Positions 31,056 through 43,904 of a DNA stretch of 64,000 nucleotides are shown here, in pieces. The notes beneath the pieces are model-generated. The model made no database searches. It was not told where the DNA came from and saw nothing but the letters and a program-made list of their open reading frames with translations. Position 1 is the first letter of the stretch. Every line of letters begins with the position of its first letter. This stretch comes from Setoptus koraiensis (Eukaryota > Arthropoda), in NCBI GenBank assembly GCA_048013815.1, contig CM106585.1, positions 11,966,001 to 12,030,000 on the forward strand, in the 5' to 3' direction. The position numbers and the translations under genes are program-made.

Positions 31056-31769
31056 ATGGTCTCCGTTTGTTCAACTCAAAACGATTGTTTGATATATAAA
31101 TCAGTGATGCATATTTTTGTGCCAATCTTTCCGACAATAAAAAATGACTTTTTATGTTGTTCACCATGATGCCTGGCAAGCCGTCAATTGTCTTGTAGAT
31201 ACGCTTGAAATTGTCAAATTGACGCCTGCAAGATTTCAACGATTTACCTGTCTTTCTGCTGACCTCGTCTAAATCTTTACGATTTCTAGCCGATAGTTTC
31301 TTGCCCAGAATGGCTCTCATTACAGGATCGTCAAAATCATAAAATTTCTCCACAAGAGTGCGTTTGGTTTGTTCGGCCATGCGAAATGTCCAGTCCTCGG
31401 ATAATTTCGCTGGACATGGCAGAAGCTTTTCAATGAGAGCAAATGTTCTGTATTGGTCTAAAATATCTGCTATGATGAGATCCTCGTTGAAATTTTTGAG
31501 AAATTCTGCCTCATTTTTCCTGACTAGTGTAGCCGCCTCCTGAACTGTAAATAGAAGAATCAACAAAATTCGAAAGGATCAGTAACAATATATCAATGGT
31601 CGCAAGATTCTAGACCTAGATATAATTAACTTCATCGTTATGCGAACTACTCAATCTTATTTTAAACTCAATAATTACCAGGATATCCGTCGAGCCAGTA
31701 CTGATACAGATCGAGATCAACTGCTGTATTGTCCGACACCAAGACGTCAATGTCTGTGAATAATATCAT
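31024..31769 (-). CDS. FIBP: FIBP homologue, C-terminal half missing
   Basis: Homologue of acidic FGF intracellular-binding protein. Predicted exons are 31769-31679 and 31544-31024 with a GT-AG intron, giving 203 aa. Exon 1 encodes DIDVLVSDNTAVDLDLYQYW and LDGYP. Exon 2 has DQYRTFALIEKLL, then FYDFDDPVMRAILGKKLS and KTGKSLKSCRRQFDNFKRIY. It continues with VNNIKSHFLLSERLAQKYAS and ISNNRFELNKRR. These match the N-terminal half of animal FIBP (about 360 aa). After NNRFELNKRR it diverges and stops within the antisense RPAP2 coding region. No open frame for the second half exists downstream on this strand. The convergent overlap suggests the C-terminal half was lost when the two genes came together. 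It may be a functional shortened form or a decaying gene, but the retained half is uninterrupted. It is divergent from RIC1 (429 bp). Confidence 0.88.
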
Positions 31770-32198
31770 CGCCTTAAACAGGTTTTCTTCACTTGCTACT
31801 CCACACTGACGTTGTACTTAAACTCCTGACTAGTTAGTACAAATAACTAATTGATAATAACAAAAACATAACACATTCACACAAAGGATAATGCAAATAA
31901 ACGTCTCGCCAGGCCAGTTCCTATCTTGGTCTAGACTAATTCCAAATCTCGCCAATCATAGACTCAAAACTGGGTCTGTGCCTTTTCCATTTCTGTTCTA
32001 AGCTGTGCGCGGTCATCCCGCTGTGCCCAACTGTGAGTTGGTGTTAGTGTGTGTGTTTGCCAGAATGACAAGGCAAAAGTTAAATCCTAAATCCCCACGT
32101 CAACGTCAGTCAGTTACTAGATTTTTACACACTTATATATATTGATTTATATTACTACCAATCTATACATTACCCACATGGGTCTTTGACTTAGGAAA
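31770..32198. promoter_or_regulatory. Divergent intergenic region, FIBP/RIC1
   Basis: Spacer of 429 bp between two divergent start codons, expected to contain both promoters. No specific site was identified. Confidence 0.55.
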
Positions 32199-35100
32199 AT
32201 GTACTACCCAATTGGTTGGCAGAGGATCCTCAAATTAGACTTGGATGAGAGGACGGATGCCGCGTCAACAGAAGCCTATCCATATCATATTTTATCGGTA
32301 CAGCCAAATTTAGACAGGGAATTATTTTTAATTTTAACTAACAAATCACTACATGTATGGTTTTCGAAGCCTGCCGTGGAAATTGTTTGCCACCGAAGAT
32401 CAGCCAGATCTATAGAGGAGTTTGGCTTGAATGTTTCAGCAGTATGGAGGTTTGATTTGAATACCCGCACAGGGACAGTGGTCGTGGCTACCAGTGGCGA
32501 CCAGCTGCTATTCTATCAGATACGCTCCCGTAGTCCCCCATCTATGTCTTCAGCCACATTCCTGATACCGAAATCCATGTCCAGTAGCGATGCTAATTTC
32601 AAGATTCGAGATAATCTATCAAATAGGAAAGACATAAACATATCAACACAATCGGCCTTAGACTCAGTTCCAGCGTTGACATTGTATCTAGATGGAAAGC
32701 TAAACTTCTCAGATTTTGGAGTGTCATGCTTACTAGCTGCCGGGCAAAGAGTTGTTGTGGCATCGCTGAAATACGGTGATATTCATGGAGTTTTATGGGA
32801 CGGATCAGCAGACAACAATTTCCCTTGGACGCTCAAAGACGCTCACCATCAGAATATTGCGACCAACAACAATATCAACAATTACAACAATAACAATCTT
32901 TCAGCATCAGATCCACTGTCAGAGTTCAAATCACTTAACATATCTACCTCTAGGAATTTAAAATCTAGGTATAGTAGCGATTCTCTCGAAGGAAGTAGCG
33001 GTTATCATTCACCAAAGGATGTTAATCCACCCTTAGTGGCGTCATCTCAAAACAACCATCCACTAAGAAAATTTTCCAACTCACCTAATTCTTCTTATAG
33101 TGCCGCAAGTGAAAATAATAGTATAGATGAGATCTACTATCAAAGTGGGCATCGGTATTGTCCTTATGTCACAGATATTAAATACTCATCAGCTCACGCC
33201 GGGTTTAGCCTTGTGTTCTCTACAGGGAAAGCAGCCTTCTTACCTGTTGTTCAAGTTGCCAACCAAAATCTTGATTCGGATACATTGAACACAAAAAATA
33301 GGAAAGACTCACAGTCGTCCAACGCTTCCGAAGTTGAATCGTCCTGTAGTTCATTGCATTCCGACAGTCAGAATCAGAATGGCGGCCACTCTCAGAGCAA
33401 TGAACTCAATTCTGGTAAAAAATATACTCATAGTAAAACTGTTATAAATTATGTCCCAGGTGTTGACAATGCTACTTGTACAGAAGTAAATCATAAATTC
33501 AGATTGATTGCTTATGGTTTGAGCACTTCTCATGTAATTGTATGCAACATTGATGAAGTGAATCGCTCGGCAATCATCAACCACAGGCTGGCATTATCAT
33601 CTAGTCGTTTTCCAGGTAAGCTTCATTGCCGAATCTTCGACCATTTCCTTTGTCTCATTTAGTAATAAGAATTAAATTCTTTATCTTATACAGATGCCAC
33701 CAATAAAACAGGCCCGATAACGGACCTGAAGTACACCCCCGATAATCATGCATTGATAACAGTTTGGGACAAAGGTGGACTTGCGATGTGGAGCGTGTTT
33801 GGTTCTTTGCTGTTCACCAGCTTGAGTTGGGAGGAGAGTCTGAACAATACCATGACATCCACCAGAATATCTTCACTGTCATGGGGTCGTGAAGGTTACA
33901 ATCTATGGATTGTATTAGATCAACAGCAAGATTTGTCCAGTGAGACATCGGGACCCTCAAAGAGTGACAATAATTCATCGACAACAAATGGCGATCATAG
34001 TTTAGTTAAGGGCAAAGGAAAACTCACAACATTGTCGTTCGCAAAAGCAGCGTTGATCAACAGCCCTCACATCACATGTGTTACTGAATCAGTATTACTC
34101 CTTAGTGAAGATCGTCTATACGTAGGCCATAGTGTTTCACAGGATCCAAAACTAGACTCTTGGGACATGATTCAATTACCCCAATCTTACATTGGTTGTA
34201 ACTGGCCCATAAGATACGCAACAATCGACAGATTTGGCGACAATATTGCAATAGCGGGCAAGTATGGTTTTGCTACATACTCAATGGTCAACTCGAAATG
34301 GAAACTATTCGGTAATGAGACTCAAGAGCGAGACCTGACTATATGTGGAGACATGATCTGGTGGTTTGATTATATCGTCCTACCATGTCATAATATCAAC
34401 ACTAATCAGTATGAGATACGTGCATATTGCAATAAACAACGACTAGATAATAACTATGCCGCCATAACCCCTATTAGCAAAAAGATGGTTTTAATCTCAA
34501 TATTTGAGAACAGATTATTAGGTCTATATAACGATGGACGAATGGAAATGTTCTTATTGAATCTCAGACAGGTACATCATCAGTCGCAAAATAGTAGCAA
34601 CAAAACTGGAACAGCTCGACTAACCCGCTCAGCTTCATTCATAAAGATACTTCAAAATACACTGTCTTCGGAAATAACTGCTAAAAACTACACTCTGGAG
34701 ATTGTACCCTTTGATAGTTTAGTTGTATCTAACTTAAAAGCTAAGTGCCTAACATCTATAACATTAACGAGATTGCATTTTGAGAATAGCCGCACTGATG
34801 ACAGTATACTATTGAACGCATGTGGTAAATTATTCCTATTGGAGAGAGATCCACCTCATAAACCAGAGGCCGATTTGACAAGCTCAAATTCTGGGCCAGT
34901 GGTAGACTCAACTATGACAGCCAATATCCACAGATTGAATCAAGCTCGAGTTTCGGCAACACCAATGGACTTCGCAGCTGCCGCTTTAGAAAGCACTGTC
35001 ACTACAGAGCCTTGTACCGTAACTTTTAGAGCTGTATATGTACTGGCCACCAATGTCGAACACTATTGGATATCACCCGATATTAGCAATCCACAGAGAT

Positions 35101-35894
35101 CACACTATTTGACAAAATCTCTTTGGTTGCTTAGCGGAAAACCTAGCGAAGATAGACTCAATAGTATGGGACCCTTAACAGTCTGGCTTCCGCTATTGCA
35201 AACGCAAGAGCGCATCATGTTACCAGTCAAGTGTAATCAAAATATTTACCCATTATCTATATTGTTCAATGATGCGATCATTCTAGGCGCCGAAAATGAT
35301 ACCATAATATATTCGACAACCAATTCATATGCTCCGTTTTGCGTGATAAACAGACAAAGTCAAGTTTACTTACATCGAATTTTAAGGGAACTTCTCAGGC
35401 GGGATCTAAAATGCCATGCGTCCGCGATCGCCAAAAGCTACGATCAACTGGCCTATTTTGCTCACTCATTCGAGCTACTGTTACACGAAGTTTTAGAAGA
35501 GGAGGCTAGCTCGGCACAACCATTACCTGAAAAACCTCTGTTGCCTTTGATTGTTAAATTTATTGAAGAGTTTCCCACAGTATATCTGGAAACTGTTGTC
35601 CATTGTGCGAGAAAATCAGAACTGGCCTTGTGGCCCGATTTGTTTGACGTGGTTGGTAATCCGCGCCGTTTATTTCAGCGATGTCTCAAAGAAAACAAAC
35701 TTGATACGGCGGCCTCTTGTTTGATTATTTTGCAAAGTTTTGAAAGAAACACAGTTTCGCATCAAATGGTGAGCGACCTGTTATCAGCCGCCAAAAGTAA
35801 CCCAGATTTTCATTATCTACTTGAGGATTTAGAGTGTTTCCTTGAACGAGCGCAGTTGAATCACGACATCGCGCCCGACAATCAGCATGCCTGA
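32199..35894 (+). CDS. RIC1: RIC1, Rab6 GEF complex subunit (two exons)
   Basis: With RGP1, RIC1 forms the Golgi guanine-nucleotide exchange factor for Rab6, which serves retrograde endosome-to-Golgi traffic. Exons 32199-33615 and 33694-35894 are joined by a 78-bp GT-AG intron (TCCAGgtaagc...tacagATGCC) in matching phase, giving 1205 aa (human about 1420). The N terminus MYYPIGWQRIL and the following beta-propeller repeats match RIC1, including AVWRFDLNTRTGTVVVATSG and the splice-spanning FPDATNKTGPITDLKYTPDN. The segment LITVWDKGGLAMWSVFG is a conserved WD blade. A Ser/Asn-rich loop interrupts the propeller at about residues 230-330. The C-terminal helical RIC1 domain starts near LHRILRELLRRDLKCHASAI and includes VVGNPRRLFQRCLKENKLDT. 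AATAAA lies at 35916-35921. It converges with the P450 gene 141 bp away. Confidence 0.94.
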
Positions 35895-36035
35895 TTGACA
35901 TCAGTGATATATTGCAATAAACCTATTTATAATCTATAGTAAACTAGTCGTCAACAATTTTTACACAGTTTGTTCTAATGATTACCTTGCACTTTTTTTA
36001 TCGGAAATCACAAAGCCTTAAAAAAATTATCACCA

Positions 36036-37685
36036 TCAGCACCGTGGATGGAATATCAATGATATTCTTTCCTTTGGTTTCGACAGAAAAGTTGCATGCG
36101 TCACCATGACCAACTGATTGGGGCTGCCAAGTTTCAATCGGTACTTTGATAATATGTGAGTCACTATCAATTTCATCTCTGTCATTGCCAACGACTGACC
36201 TGGACATTTGCGCAATCCATAACCGAATGGTGCAAAATGTTCTGGCAATTTGCCCATTGAGTTAGTGTTTGTAGGATCCATGAAGCGATCTGGATTAAAT
36301 TGATCAGGTTCGTTCCATAGCTTAGTATCAAAATGTATACTCATGCTACTCAGTATAACAGTGGTTCCAGTAGGCAGTGTAACCGGCCTGCCATGATCCA
36401 ATAAACCAGTCGTATCTAGAGTGATGGGCTCGTCGAGGTAACGCGTAACAAACAAAGGCGAAGGGGTAAACATTCTCAGTGTTTCGTAAATCACTGCTTC
36501 AAGATAAGCCGCAGCAACACCCTCTCTAATTATTTCGTTGTATAGTCTTTCTTGGATCTCTTGATTGTCTGATAGCAGCCAAAACAAGTAGGCTAACGTT
36601 GTTGACGTAGTATCATAACCAGCCACTAAAATTGCCAGAGCGTTACCTTGAACTTCCGTCCTATTCAATGTACCATCTTTGTACAATTTTATCAAAGCAT
36701 CCAACAATGGAACTCTTTTTTCGTTCTCTCGATGATCCAGGGTTTTTTTAGACGGATGCTCATCGATGCGATCATTAATTGATTTAATTAATTTTGCAAT
36801 AAAAGGACCGGCAGTTATGTACTTAATAACAAAGTTAATCAATGTTGCCAGTAGTGGCAATCTAATAACCCATTCAACCAAACCATCATGACTACCCATT
36901 ATGTCTGTGTATGAGTCGAGTAGTTTGACATGTGGCTCATTCTCACCAACAGTCATTTGTTTCATATTTAGTGCTAATGATCCAATCATACTATAGGTGA
37001 CCGACTTCATTAGTTGGTGTATGACAATGTCAAATTCTACCTTATTTTCTTTGCGTTGCTGATTGTTCTTTGAATCAAGATAATTTAACATGGAGTCCAT
37101 GGTTTCATCTAGGTGAGCTGCTGCTTCTTTCTCTTCTATTCTATAGCGACTGATGTATACGAATGAGAGAACAAACATGCAATTTATAAATAAAGATAGA
37201 TACCAACGTGGTACAGTGATAAATTAATGAAACACTTGCCTGAATATCGGCTGTATGAGTTTCCTTTGGCTTTTCCATTTGGAACCACTCGAAAATAATA
37301 TGCTAGCATCTATAGGATTTGCTGATATGGGCAAGTTTATTCTACAAAGTAAATTTTTCTGATGCTTGACTAATAGCTGTTGGGCAAGTTTTGGATCGCT
37401 TATGACAACACAAGCTTGATCTGCCAAGAAATAGGCATACAAAGGTCCGAAGTCTTTTGCCATAGCGATCAACTCTTCATGGATAACTTTGCCTTTGAAT
37501 CTATCAAAATTTCCCTTCCAAATATCCGTATCTGTGCATGGAATACCTATCTTGTTGAAGAATTCGATGTTTTTCTTCCTAGTTACGAAAAAAGCAGCAG
37601 TTTTTACCACAGCTGCAATTCCGAAAAATATGCCAATACAAATTGATTGACTATATATTAATCTAATGATATCGACTAGATTCAT
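36036..37685 (-). CDS. Microsomal cytochrome P450 with GC-AG intron
   Basis: Haem-thiolate monooxygenase of the ER. Predicted exons are 37685-37240 and 37149-36036, giving 519 aa. The donor is CAGgcaagt, a GC donor, and the acceptor is catcag, with phases matching across IQPIFSRYRIEEKE. Features: an N-terminal membrane anchor (residues about 8-35), WKSQRKLIQPIF (helix C), the I-helix oxygen motif AGYDTT, ETLR (K-helix ExxR), and FGYGLRKCPG with the haem-ligand Cys464. The FGxG form resembles clan 3 more than the arthropod CYP4 motif, but I cannot assign a CYP family. No other splice pattern keeps the frame, since the uninterrupted reading stops 9 bases past the donor. Confidence 0.9.
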
Positions 37686-38947
37686 TTCTTACGATGGCGA
37701 AGATCTTCAACGTTCAACAATAACTAGAGTGTGATTATTATTAGTAAAGATTAACAAAAATGATATAATATGCAAAGTGAGATCAAGTATGCGATATTAG
37801 AGTGAATTGAGCGCGTTCTCGAGGCGTTTCGAAAGTTTTCCGTTGTTTGCAGCAACAACAACAACAGCCCAGATTGCTAGCTGGCGAATAGACATGCTCC
37901 AGACATCGGTATGTATGTATGGATGAGTTAGCTGATAGCTTTGAGACCAAAGCTACAAACTAGAAAACAAGGAAAATCACTACTAATTAAAGACACATCC
38001 ATGAACGGTTTTGCTTTGTAACAGTTATCAGTGACAAGGCTCATTATCAACCGAAGCATAATTGATGAACCACTGAATTCAACAATTATTGCTCAAATGG
38101 TGCGAGTTGTTATGTGACAAACATGATAACTCGAGTCAGTGTTTCAGCTGGAAAACTATCAGTTTGCTATTCCACTCTAGGTGCCAAAAATGGCAGACTA
38201 CCATAGCTATTGAGAGTATTGCTGGCAACCAGTATCAAACGTTTCCAACCTGACTTGGCGAAGTTTTTGCAAATATTCGCGTATTCCCTCTGTTCCTCGG
38301 ATGTGCGAAGACGACTAGATGTTGATTTATTATTCACTCATGTTTGCCTGATATTCGCATCAAGTGTCGTCATGTACTTGTTAATCACCCTAACGATATT
38401 TTCACCGGATGAACTAGCAAGCCTGAGCACAACTAACTGATTAGACACTACCCATCGCACCTAGATGCGAGAAGTTCTTCGAAAATCGATGGGTTGCCCT
38501 CTTGCATCTCCTATTAATCTTATATGAGCAGCCTTCGAATTAATTTCCAACCCGTCCTCGTTGGGCCAACCCCGATGAATATCATCAAGAAAAATGCTTC
38601 CTATAAGCCCAATAGAGCGCTTCAAGGAATCGATCTGCCTAAAAAGGTAAATACAAGTTTGGCTCATGACAGAACCAAAAAATGTATTGATTACTTGGTC
38701 TGGATCTGTAAGATGATTCTTTTATTATAGCGGACAAATCCTATTAAATATACAATTATCTACTGTATACCCGGGATAAACAAATTGAGTATTAGAGGTA
38801 GACAGCATCGAAATAGTCAGTAAAGTATTGTTAAGTTAATTCTTGTTACTATATACAGTTAGCAGTTTATTAGATCTAAAGTTACGTATTTACATATCAT
38901 AGTAAATAGTGTCACAATCAATCAACAATCTTTGTGGCAATGGGGCT
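37686..38947. other. Intergenic, 1.26 kb, no gene recognised
   Basis: It contains the P450 upstream region (minus), a short CAA tract near 37852-37868 and the NKAIN 3' flank with a minus-strand AATAAA (tttatt at 38866-38871). Small open frames have no resemblance to known proteins. Confidence 0.55.
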
Positions 38948-40828
38948 CTATATGGGTGTTTCACTATTAAAATAAACTGGGCTTTGTCGTTGCGTGAACG
39001 TTTGTGGTGCGGTAACGTGATAATCAGTCTTTGACAGTTTCATAGCAGCATGGTGTTTTGCAGATGTAGCTTTTGGATGTTGCGCTCTATTGTGGGTATC
39101 ACCGTTATAATTTTGAGTATCGTGATTGTTATTGTTGTTATGATTAAAATTTTTACCATAGTGATCATATCTACCATTCATTGACTGTTTCATTGGATTT
39201 ACACCATAGACAGACGGCACTGTATCGGATGTCTGTGTGGGGGGCTGAGTATTATTCTGTTGATCCTTGTTTTGATTATACCTCATGCTACTTCTTCTCG
39301 TTTTCACATCAGTTTGATTCAATTGCTGATTCGACCTGTGCTTGTTGGTATGGGTGCTATAAAGACTCTCTCCATCTCCATTCTGGCTATTCTCGCCATA
39401 GATATTGTCATAATTTCCGTTAGCGTTCCTACTGGCAATCGAAGCATGTGAATATAAACTAAACCGTGAACCAGAATAAGTTGGATTTGAGCTGCCTGCT
39501 GCTTTGATGTTTGAAGGGTGACTGCTCCTTTGGTTGTTGTAACTATCCAGAGAAGATAGCTCGCCATAAGAGCTTAGTAGATTGGCATTAGATGAATGCG
39601 GTGGCTGGTAAGAGGGCAGATAATCAGCGCTCGATAATGAAGATAGTCTACCTCTTTGTTGAGACGATCTATTTCCAGCCTTGACACTAGCGGCAGTGGC
39701 ATAAGTGAGGCTGGATTGATCGCTTCTTTTGCCATTACTTCTCCTACTACGACGTGATGACAACGAACCCGTCTTATAGTTATTTTGAGTCGATGAAGTG
39801 GAACCTCTCTGACTGGTTAGATTAACACTATCAGATGCTTGGCGTAAGCGACGTCTAGTTGATCTCATGGATGACATAGAGTGCTGTGAGCTACGAGCAC
39901 CTGTTCTATTGGTGGGCCTTCTTAGTGATGCCGATGTAGATAATTTGGAGCCTGGGTAGGGATTCGAATCTACACGCATTCTATCTGGAGGAATCTGATT
40001 AAGATGATATAATTTCTGGTCCGAAGTATTCTTTTCGTAGTAACCGCCCCTATAAGGATAGATACACATCACATAACTACATAGAATGAAAGCTAACATG
40101 GATATGAAAACATGAACAGCGGCCTGAGTGGATTCGATGAAATGATAATCAATTCGGCATCCTGTTATAGCATATGGTTGCATAAGTGCATATTGATTAC
40201 TTGTTGCTGCTTGTATTGAGCTAATGTTGTATGGTAAACATCCTGGTCCATTTGAATGCCACCAACTGGTTGTGCCTGTGAAAAAGTTGAGATTGTCTTC
40301 TGTCAAGTGAGTATCGTACAATTTTGTATGTATGCATATGACAATAAAGTTCCAACAAATATTTACTATGGACCAGAATAGGAATAAGGCCAGGTATGAT
40401 TTCCTGTGTTGATGGACGCCAAACAATGCAACGATGATGAGTATTATGGTGAAGAAATTGATTACTATTTGTAACCAAATTTGACCTAGAAAATCAAAAA
40501 TTTGGCGTGCTATTGTGAGCAATAATAGTATAACAAGTGTTATATTCAGTGCTGTTTTAGAACTAAGGCATATATTTCCATTGTTGTATGGATTGATTTT
40601 TCTTCGACGCTCACTTGTGTCATTGGGCCAGAGCAAACTTGTTGATGCAAGCGAATGTCTTCTAATTGTCATGAGATTATCTACGCTTGTCTTGGGGTTT
40701 GCTGCTCGTGTTCTGCTAATGGTATCGATGGATGACAAACTAGATGATATACTGTTGAGGTTTGTCATGAGACCGTGTTGATTATTGCCATTGGCTCTGG
40801 TCGTTCTTCGCTCGTGTGCTCCATACAT
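38948..40828 (-). CDS. NKAIN: NKAIN, Na+/K+-ATPase-interacting protein, very long tail
   Basis: NKAIN proteins are small four-helix membrane proteins that bind the Na+/K+-ATPase beta subunit, mainly in neurons. In the 626-aa product the NKAIN core lies at about residues 88-275. It begins ALNITLVILLLLTIARQIFD, then FLGQIWLQIVINFFTIILI, VALFGVHQHR, SWWHSNGPGCLPYN, and TGCRIDYHFIESTQAAVHVF. Vertebrate NKAINs are about 200 aa. This one has about 85 extra residues before the first helix and a cytoplasmic tail of about 350 residues, low complexity and rich in S, R, N, Q and Y, with basic clusters. The ATG at 40828 is chosen because no other start gives the long N terminus; an internal start would remove it. 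It is intronless. AATAAA lies about 77 bp past the stop. Confidence 0.9.
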   Translation of the reverse strand: MYGAHERRTTRANGNNQHGLMTNLNSISSSLSSIDTISRTRAANPKTSVDNLMTIRRHSLASTSLLWPNDTSERRRKINPYNNGNICLSSKTALNITLVILLLLTIARQIFDFLGQIWLQIVINFFTIILIIVALFGVHQHRKSYLALFLFWSIVNICWNFIVICIHTKLYDTHLTEDNLNFFTGTTSWWHSNGPGCLPYNISSIQAATSNQYALMQPYAITGCRIDYHFIESTQAAVHVFISMLAFILCSYVMCIYPYRGGYYEKNTSDQKLYHLNQIPPDRMRVDSNPYPGSKLSTSASLRRPTNRTGARSSQHSMSSMRSTRRRLRQASDSVNLTSQRGSTSSTQNNYKTGSLSSRRSRRSNGKRSDQSSLTYATAASVKAGNRSSQQRGRLSSLSSADYLPSYQPPHSSNANLLSSYGELSSLDSYNNQRSSHPSNIKAAGSSNPTYSGSRFSLYSHASIASRNANGNYDNIYGENSQNGDGESLYSTHTNKHRSNQQLNQTDVKTRRSSMRYNQNKDQQNNTQPPTQTSDTVPSVYGVNPMKQSMNGRYDHYGKNFNHNNNNNHDTQNYNGDTHNRAQHPKATSAKHHAAMKLSKTDYHVTAPQTFTQRQSPVYFNSETPI

Positions 40829-41999
40829 GATGCTGATTGGATATTGGATACTGATCGATATATTGTGTCAGTAATTAATAATGAGATTAGCCATCCGGAG
40901 GGTCAATCTATTGAGCAGGTTTCTTTAATTACTAGTTGCATCGGCTGATATGAATGGATATATAAATAATAACATGAATATTGACATATATAGCTTGGCT
41001 TTGTTGTTTTTTGGAATGCTGGTCATAATTGTTTGATGATTTTAATTCCTAGATTTGGATTTTTTGAATTTCTTATACCGTCCGCAGCAAGACTGTTGAG
41101 CAAATTGCTGTACTGGGGCAAATTGTTGAGCTGTTGGTGTGACCAGGCATAGGTTGGGGCAAGTTGTCGAGTCAATTGTTTGAGATTTGATGTGGCTGGC
41201 ATGTTTTCATGATTGACACTGATTCATAATGAGTTATTTGATATGTTCAAGAGAGCCCGTTGAAATCGATTAGCAACAACGAGGCATGAGAATGGATATG
41301 TAGTGTTGTGGCATGTATTAATTGCATAAGATGAGAGAACAGGTTAGATGCATTGCACAAATTTGATGCAAGCGCTCACTGCCATTACTCATCTATGTAT
41401 CGCGGAGTTGTTTCCTTGGCCCGAGCTATCACTGCAAATTCGCTGCTTTAATAATATACAGTAATGTAGACTACAGTGATGGATAGTGTGGATATGTAAA
41501 TCTTGCCCTGTAGATGAGTATATTAAATACATCCGATACACACCAGCTGATAAGATAACAATTGTGACCAAGTGCCCCCTTAATACTGTGCTAGTGTGAT
41601 GAGGCGATGGCAATAATAATTGGAGTGCATGTTGTTTCTGTGTGATTGCTATTGTGGCTTAATTAGAATGGTTGCTAGTTTGTTGTCCTTTGTTTCTGTG
41701 GCGCTAATTGAATCACATTGTCATGCTAATGCCACTGGCGATTGCATGCAATGATGTGTAGTCTGTAATTATTGTATATTGTCCTCCTGTTGCTTTTGTA
41801 TTGGTTGTGGCTCGAAGAAACAACTGAGGAAATGGTCGCGTTACCTGATGACAATAGACACACATATTATAACTGCGTGTGTGTGTGTGTGAGACACAGA
41901 CAGAACGAGAATTCTTCGTTTCGAAGAAAGAGACTTGTTGGTCGCAATGGTGCAGCAGTGCCAACAATGATGCTACGCGTATGCCATGGGACAGCATAG

Positions 42000-42003
42000 T
42001 TGT

Positions 42004-42041
<38 letters not shown>
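42000..42041. repeat. GT dinucleotide microsatellite
   Basis: Nearly pure run of about 20 GT units interrupted once by an A near the left end. Confidence 0.95.
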
Positions 42042-42044
<3 letters not shown>

Positions 42045-43904
42045 TGGCCGAAACTTGCAACAACAAGCAGCGGTCAGCAAGAATGAACGAACGGCGCAAC
42101 AACCAACAACCATAAACTGTACTGACCAGCTTCGAATAAGACGATGCGGTTGCTTTTCTTATTCTTCTGACCATTATTTTCAGTTAGCAAAACACACACA
42201 CACACACTCACTGGCCTGTGGTCAATCTCATGCTGTTTCCACCCCCACGAAACTCGTGCTCACACAATCGCGCTGCCTCTCATTTTCTTGTGCGCACCAA
42301 CAATCTTTAGAGCCTGTCAGTGTTCGTCGTGTCGTGCGACTGCTTGCTCACTACAACCTATATGAGACACACAACCAACTAACAGACGCGAATCCAACTG
42401 CTAAGGGGGGTGCAAATGTTTCGAACTGTTTCGACTTGAAACTTTCGAGTCCATTCGATCCGCGGCGACATGAGCATTTCGCGCTCAACTTAAACTCGAC
42501 CCAAGGATGGCACAAGTTTTGCCGCGGGCTCCGGCAAAGTTCAAGCATAACGCCATTAATACTGTCATAAATAGTCCATACGGGCCACATCATTCGTCAT
42601 CTCAACGATCCGAAACCAGTGAGCATTGTTATATGTTTTTCGATTTGTCTTCACGCCAGAGATCTTCCCTACCAGAGGAGAACTTTTCTGGCCGGAGCCG
42701 GAAATCATTGTGAAAGCGATGGGAGAGACAGCGGCTTGTGGCATACTTTCGCAACTGATCGCCACAACATTGTGCTAAGTAATGCTAGTCGCTTCTCGTC
42801 ATCAATGAGCCGAAATACTAATTGCTAAGTTGAGCAATTGTGATAGCAATTTTCAACAAGTCCTCGCGCGCGAGAAAGTAAAGATGGCAACTGATTACGA
42901 CGAGGACGCTAGCGTGATCAAAGAACTAAATAAATTTTCAGATGTCATAGCGAAACTCTCAACCTGCACTTCGGACTGCCAAGTTTAGAGGCCCCCATCT
43001 CCGATAGAGTGTATTTTTAAAATGAACGAATATGAACATCTCAAACTGTGCCTTTTGCACGAACTGAGCGCACATGCCCCGAACATATCAGAAGTATCCC
43101 AGGCAGCACAAACAGGCTGGTTGTACGTTCTGTGCAGTGCTCAATTGATGAAATGTGGACCGCTGCTGAAGCACCCACTGCAACGGAGAAAGGCATTCGC
43201 AGATGACGCCACCTCGAGAGAGTAATTGCAACTTTGATGCCAGACGTCATTTGCGCGAATCGCACCAACTTTGTGTAACTGGGACAACAAATAGAACAGT
43301 AAAGAAAAATTCGGTGCACAAATGGATATTGCATTTTTGATCAATCCACTGTATGCTTGACGCCACCACAGAATCACAAAACAGCATAGGGACTCTAGAC
43401 TGTAGAGGGCGCAAAGAACTGTAATGCCACTGTGCCATCGTGTGCGTTCTTACCAATGTCCAAACGCCAGGTGCAACAATAATCCGCGAGGGGCGCGGGT
43501 TGCATTCCGCAACGCACAACTGATACCACAGAGTGTTCCGTAAAATTTTCTCTTTCGTTGTATGTGCACACTGAAGCAGATAAAAGCGCAGACAAGGAAA
43601 CGTTCTCTGCCATTGCAGTTGTTCCTCATGCGTTATCCTGCAGATGAGATTACTAGGCCCAGAAGCAGCTAACACAGTTCAGAGAAAGCCACAAGCGCCG
43701 CCCTCGTGGATCTTCGTTGGAACTTACGTAGTGCAGAGACTGGACACAAATTTATACTGTACCTATATGACTGTATTGTATGCAAACAAACGGATAGCAC
43801 TGGATGTATTCGCTTTCTGTATCTCCCAGAGAATCGTTTCTGTGCTGTGCACTCCATATTATACAGTCACCCTGAATGAATTAAAGAATAGATAATTTAT
43901 ATTA

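Noticed and set aside
41986-42570. 194-codon open frame through the GT repeat
   Set aside because: The frame is carried by the GT microsatellite and low-complexity sequence, and the product resembles nothing known.
42884-43225. Two small plus-strand open frames (34 and 67 codons)
   Set aside because: Plausible starts but no recognised motif, and joining them needs an unsupported intron.
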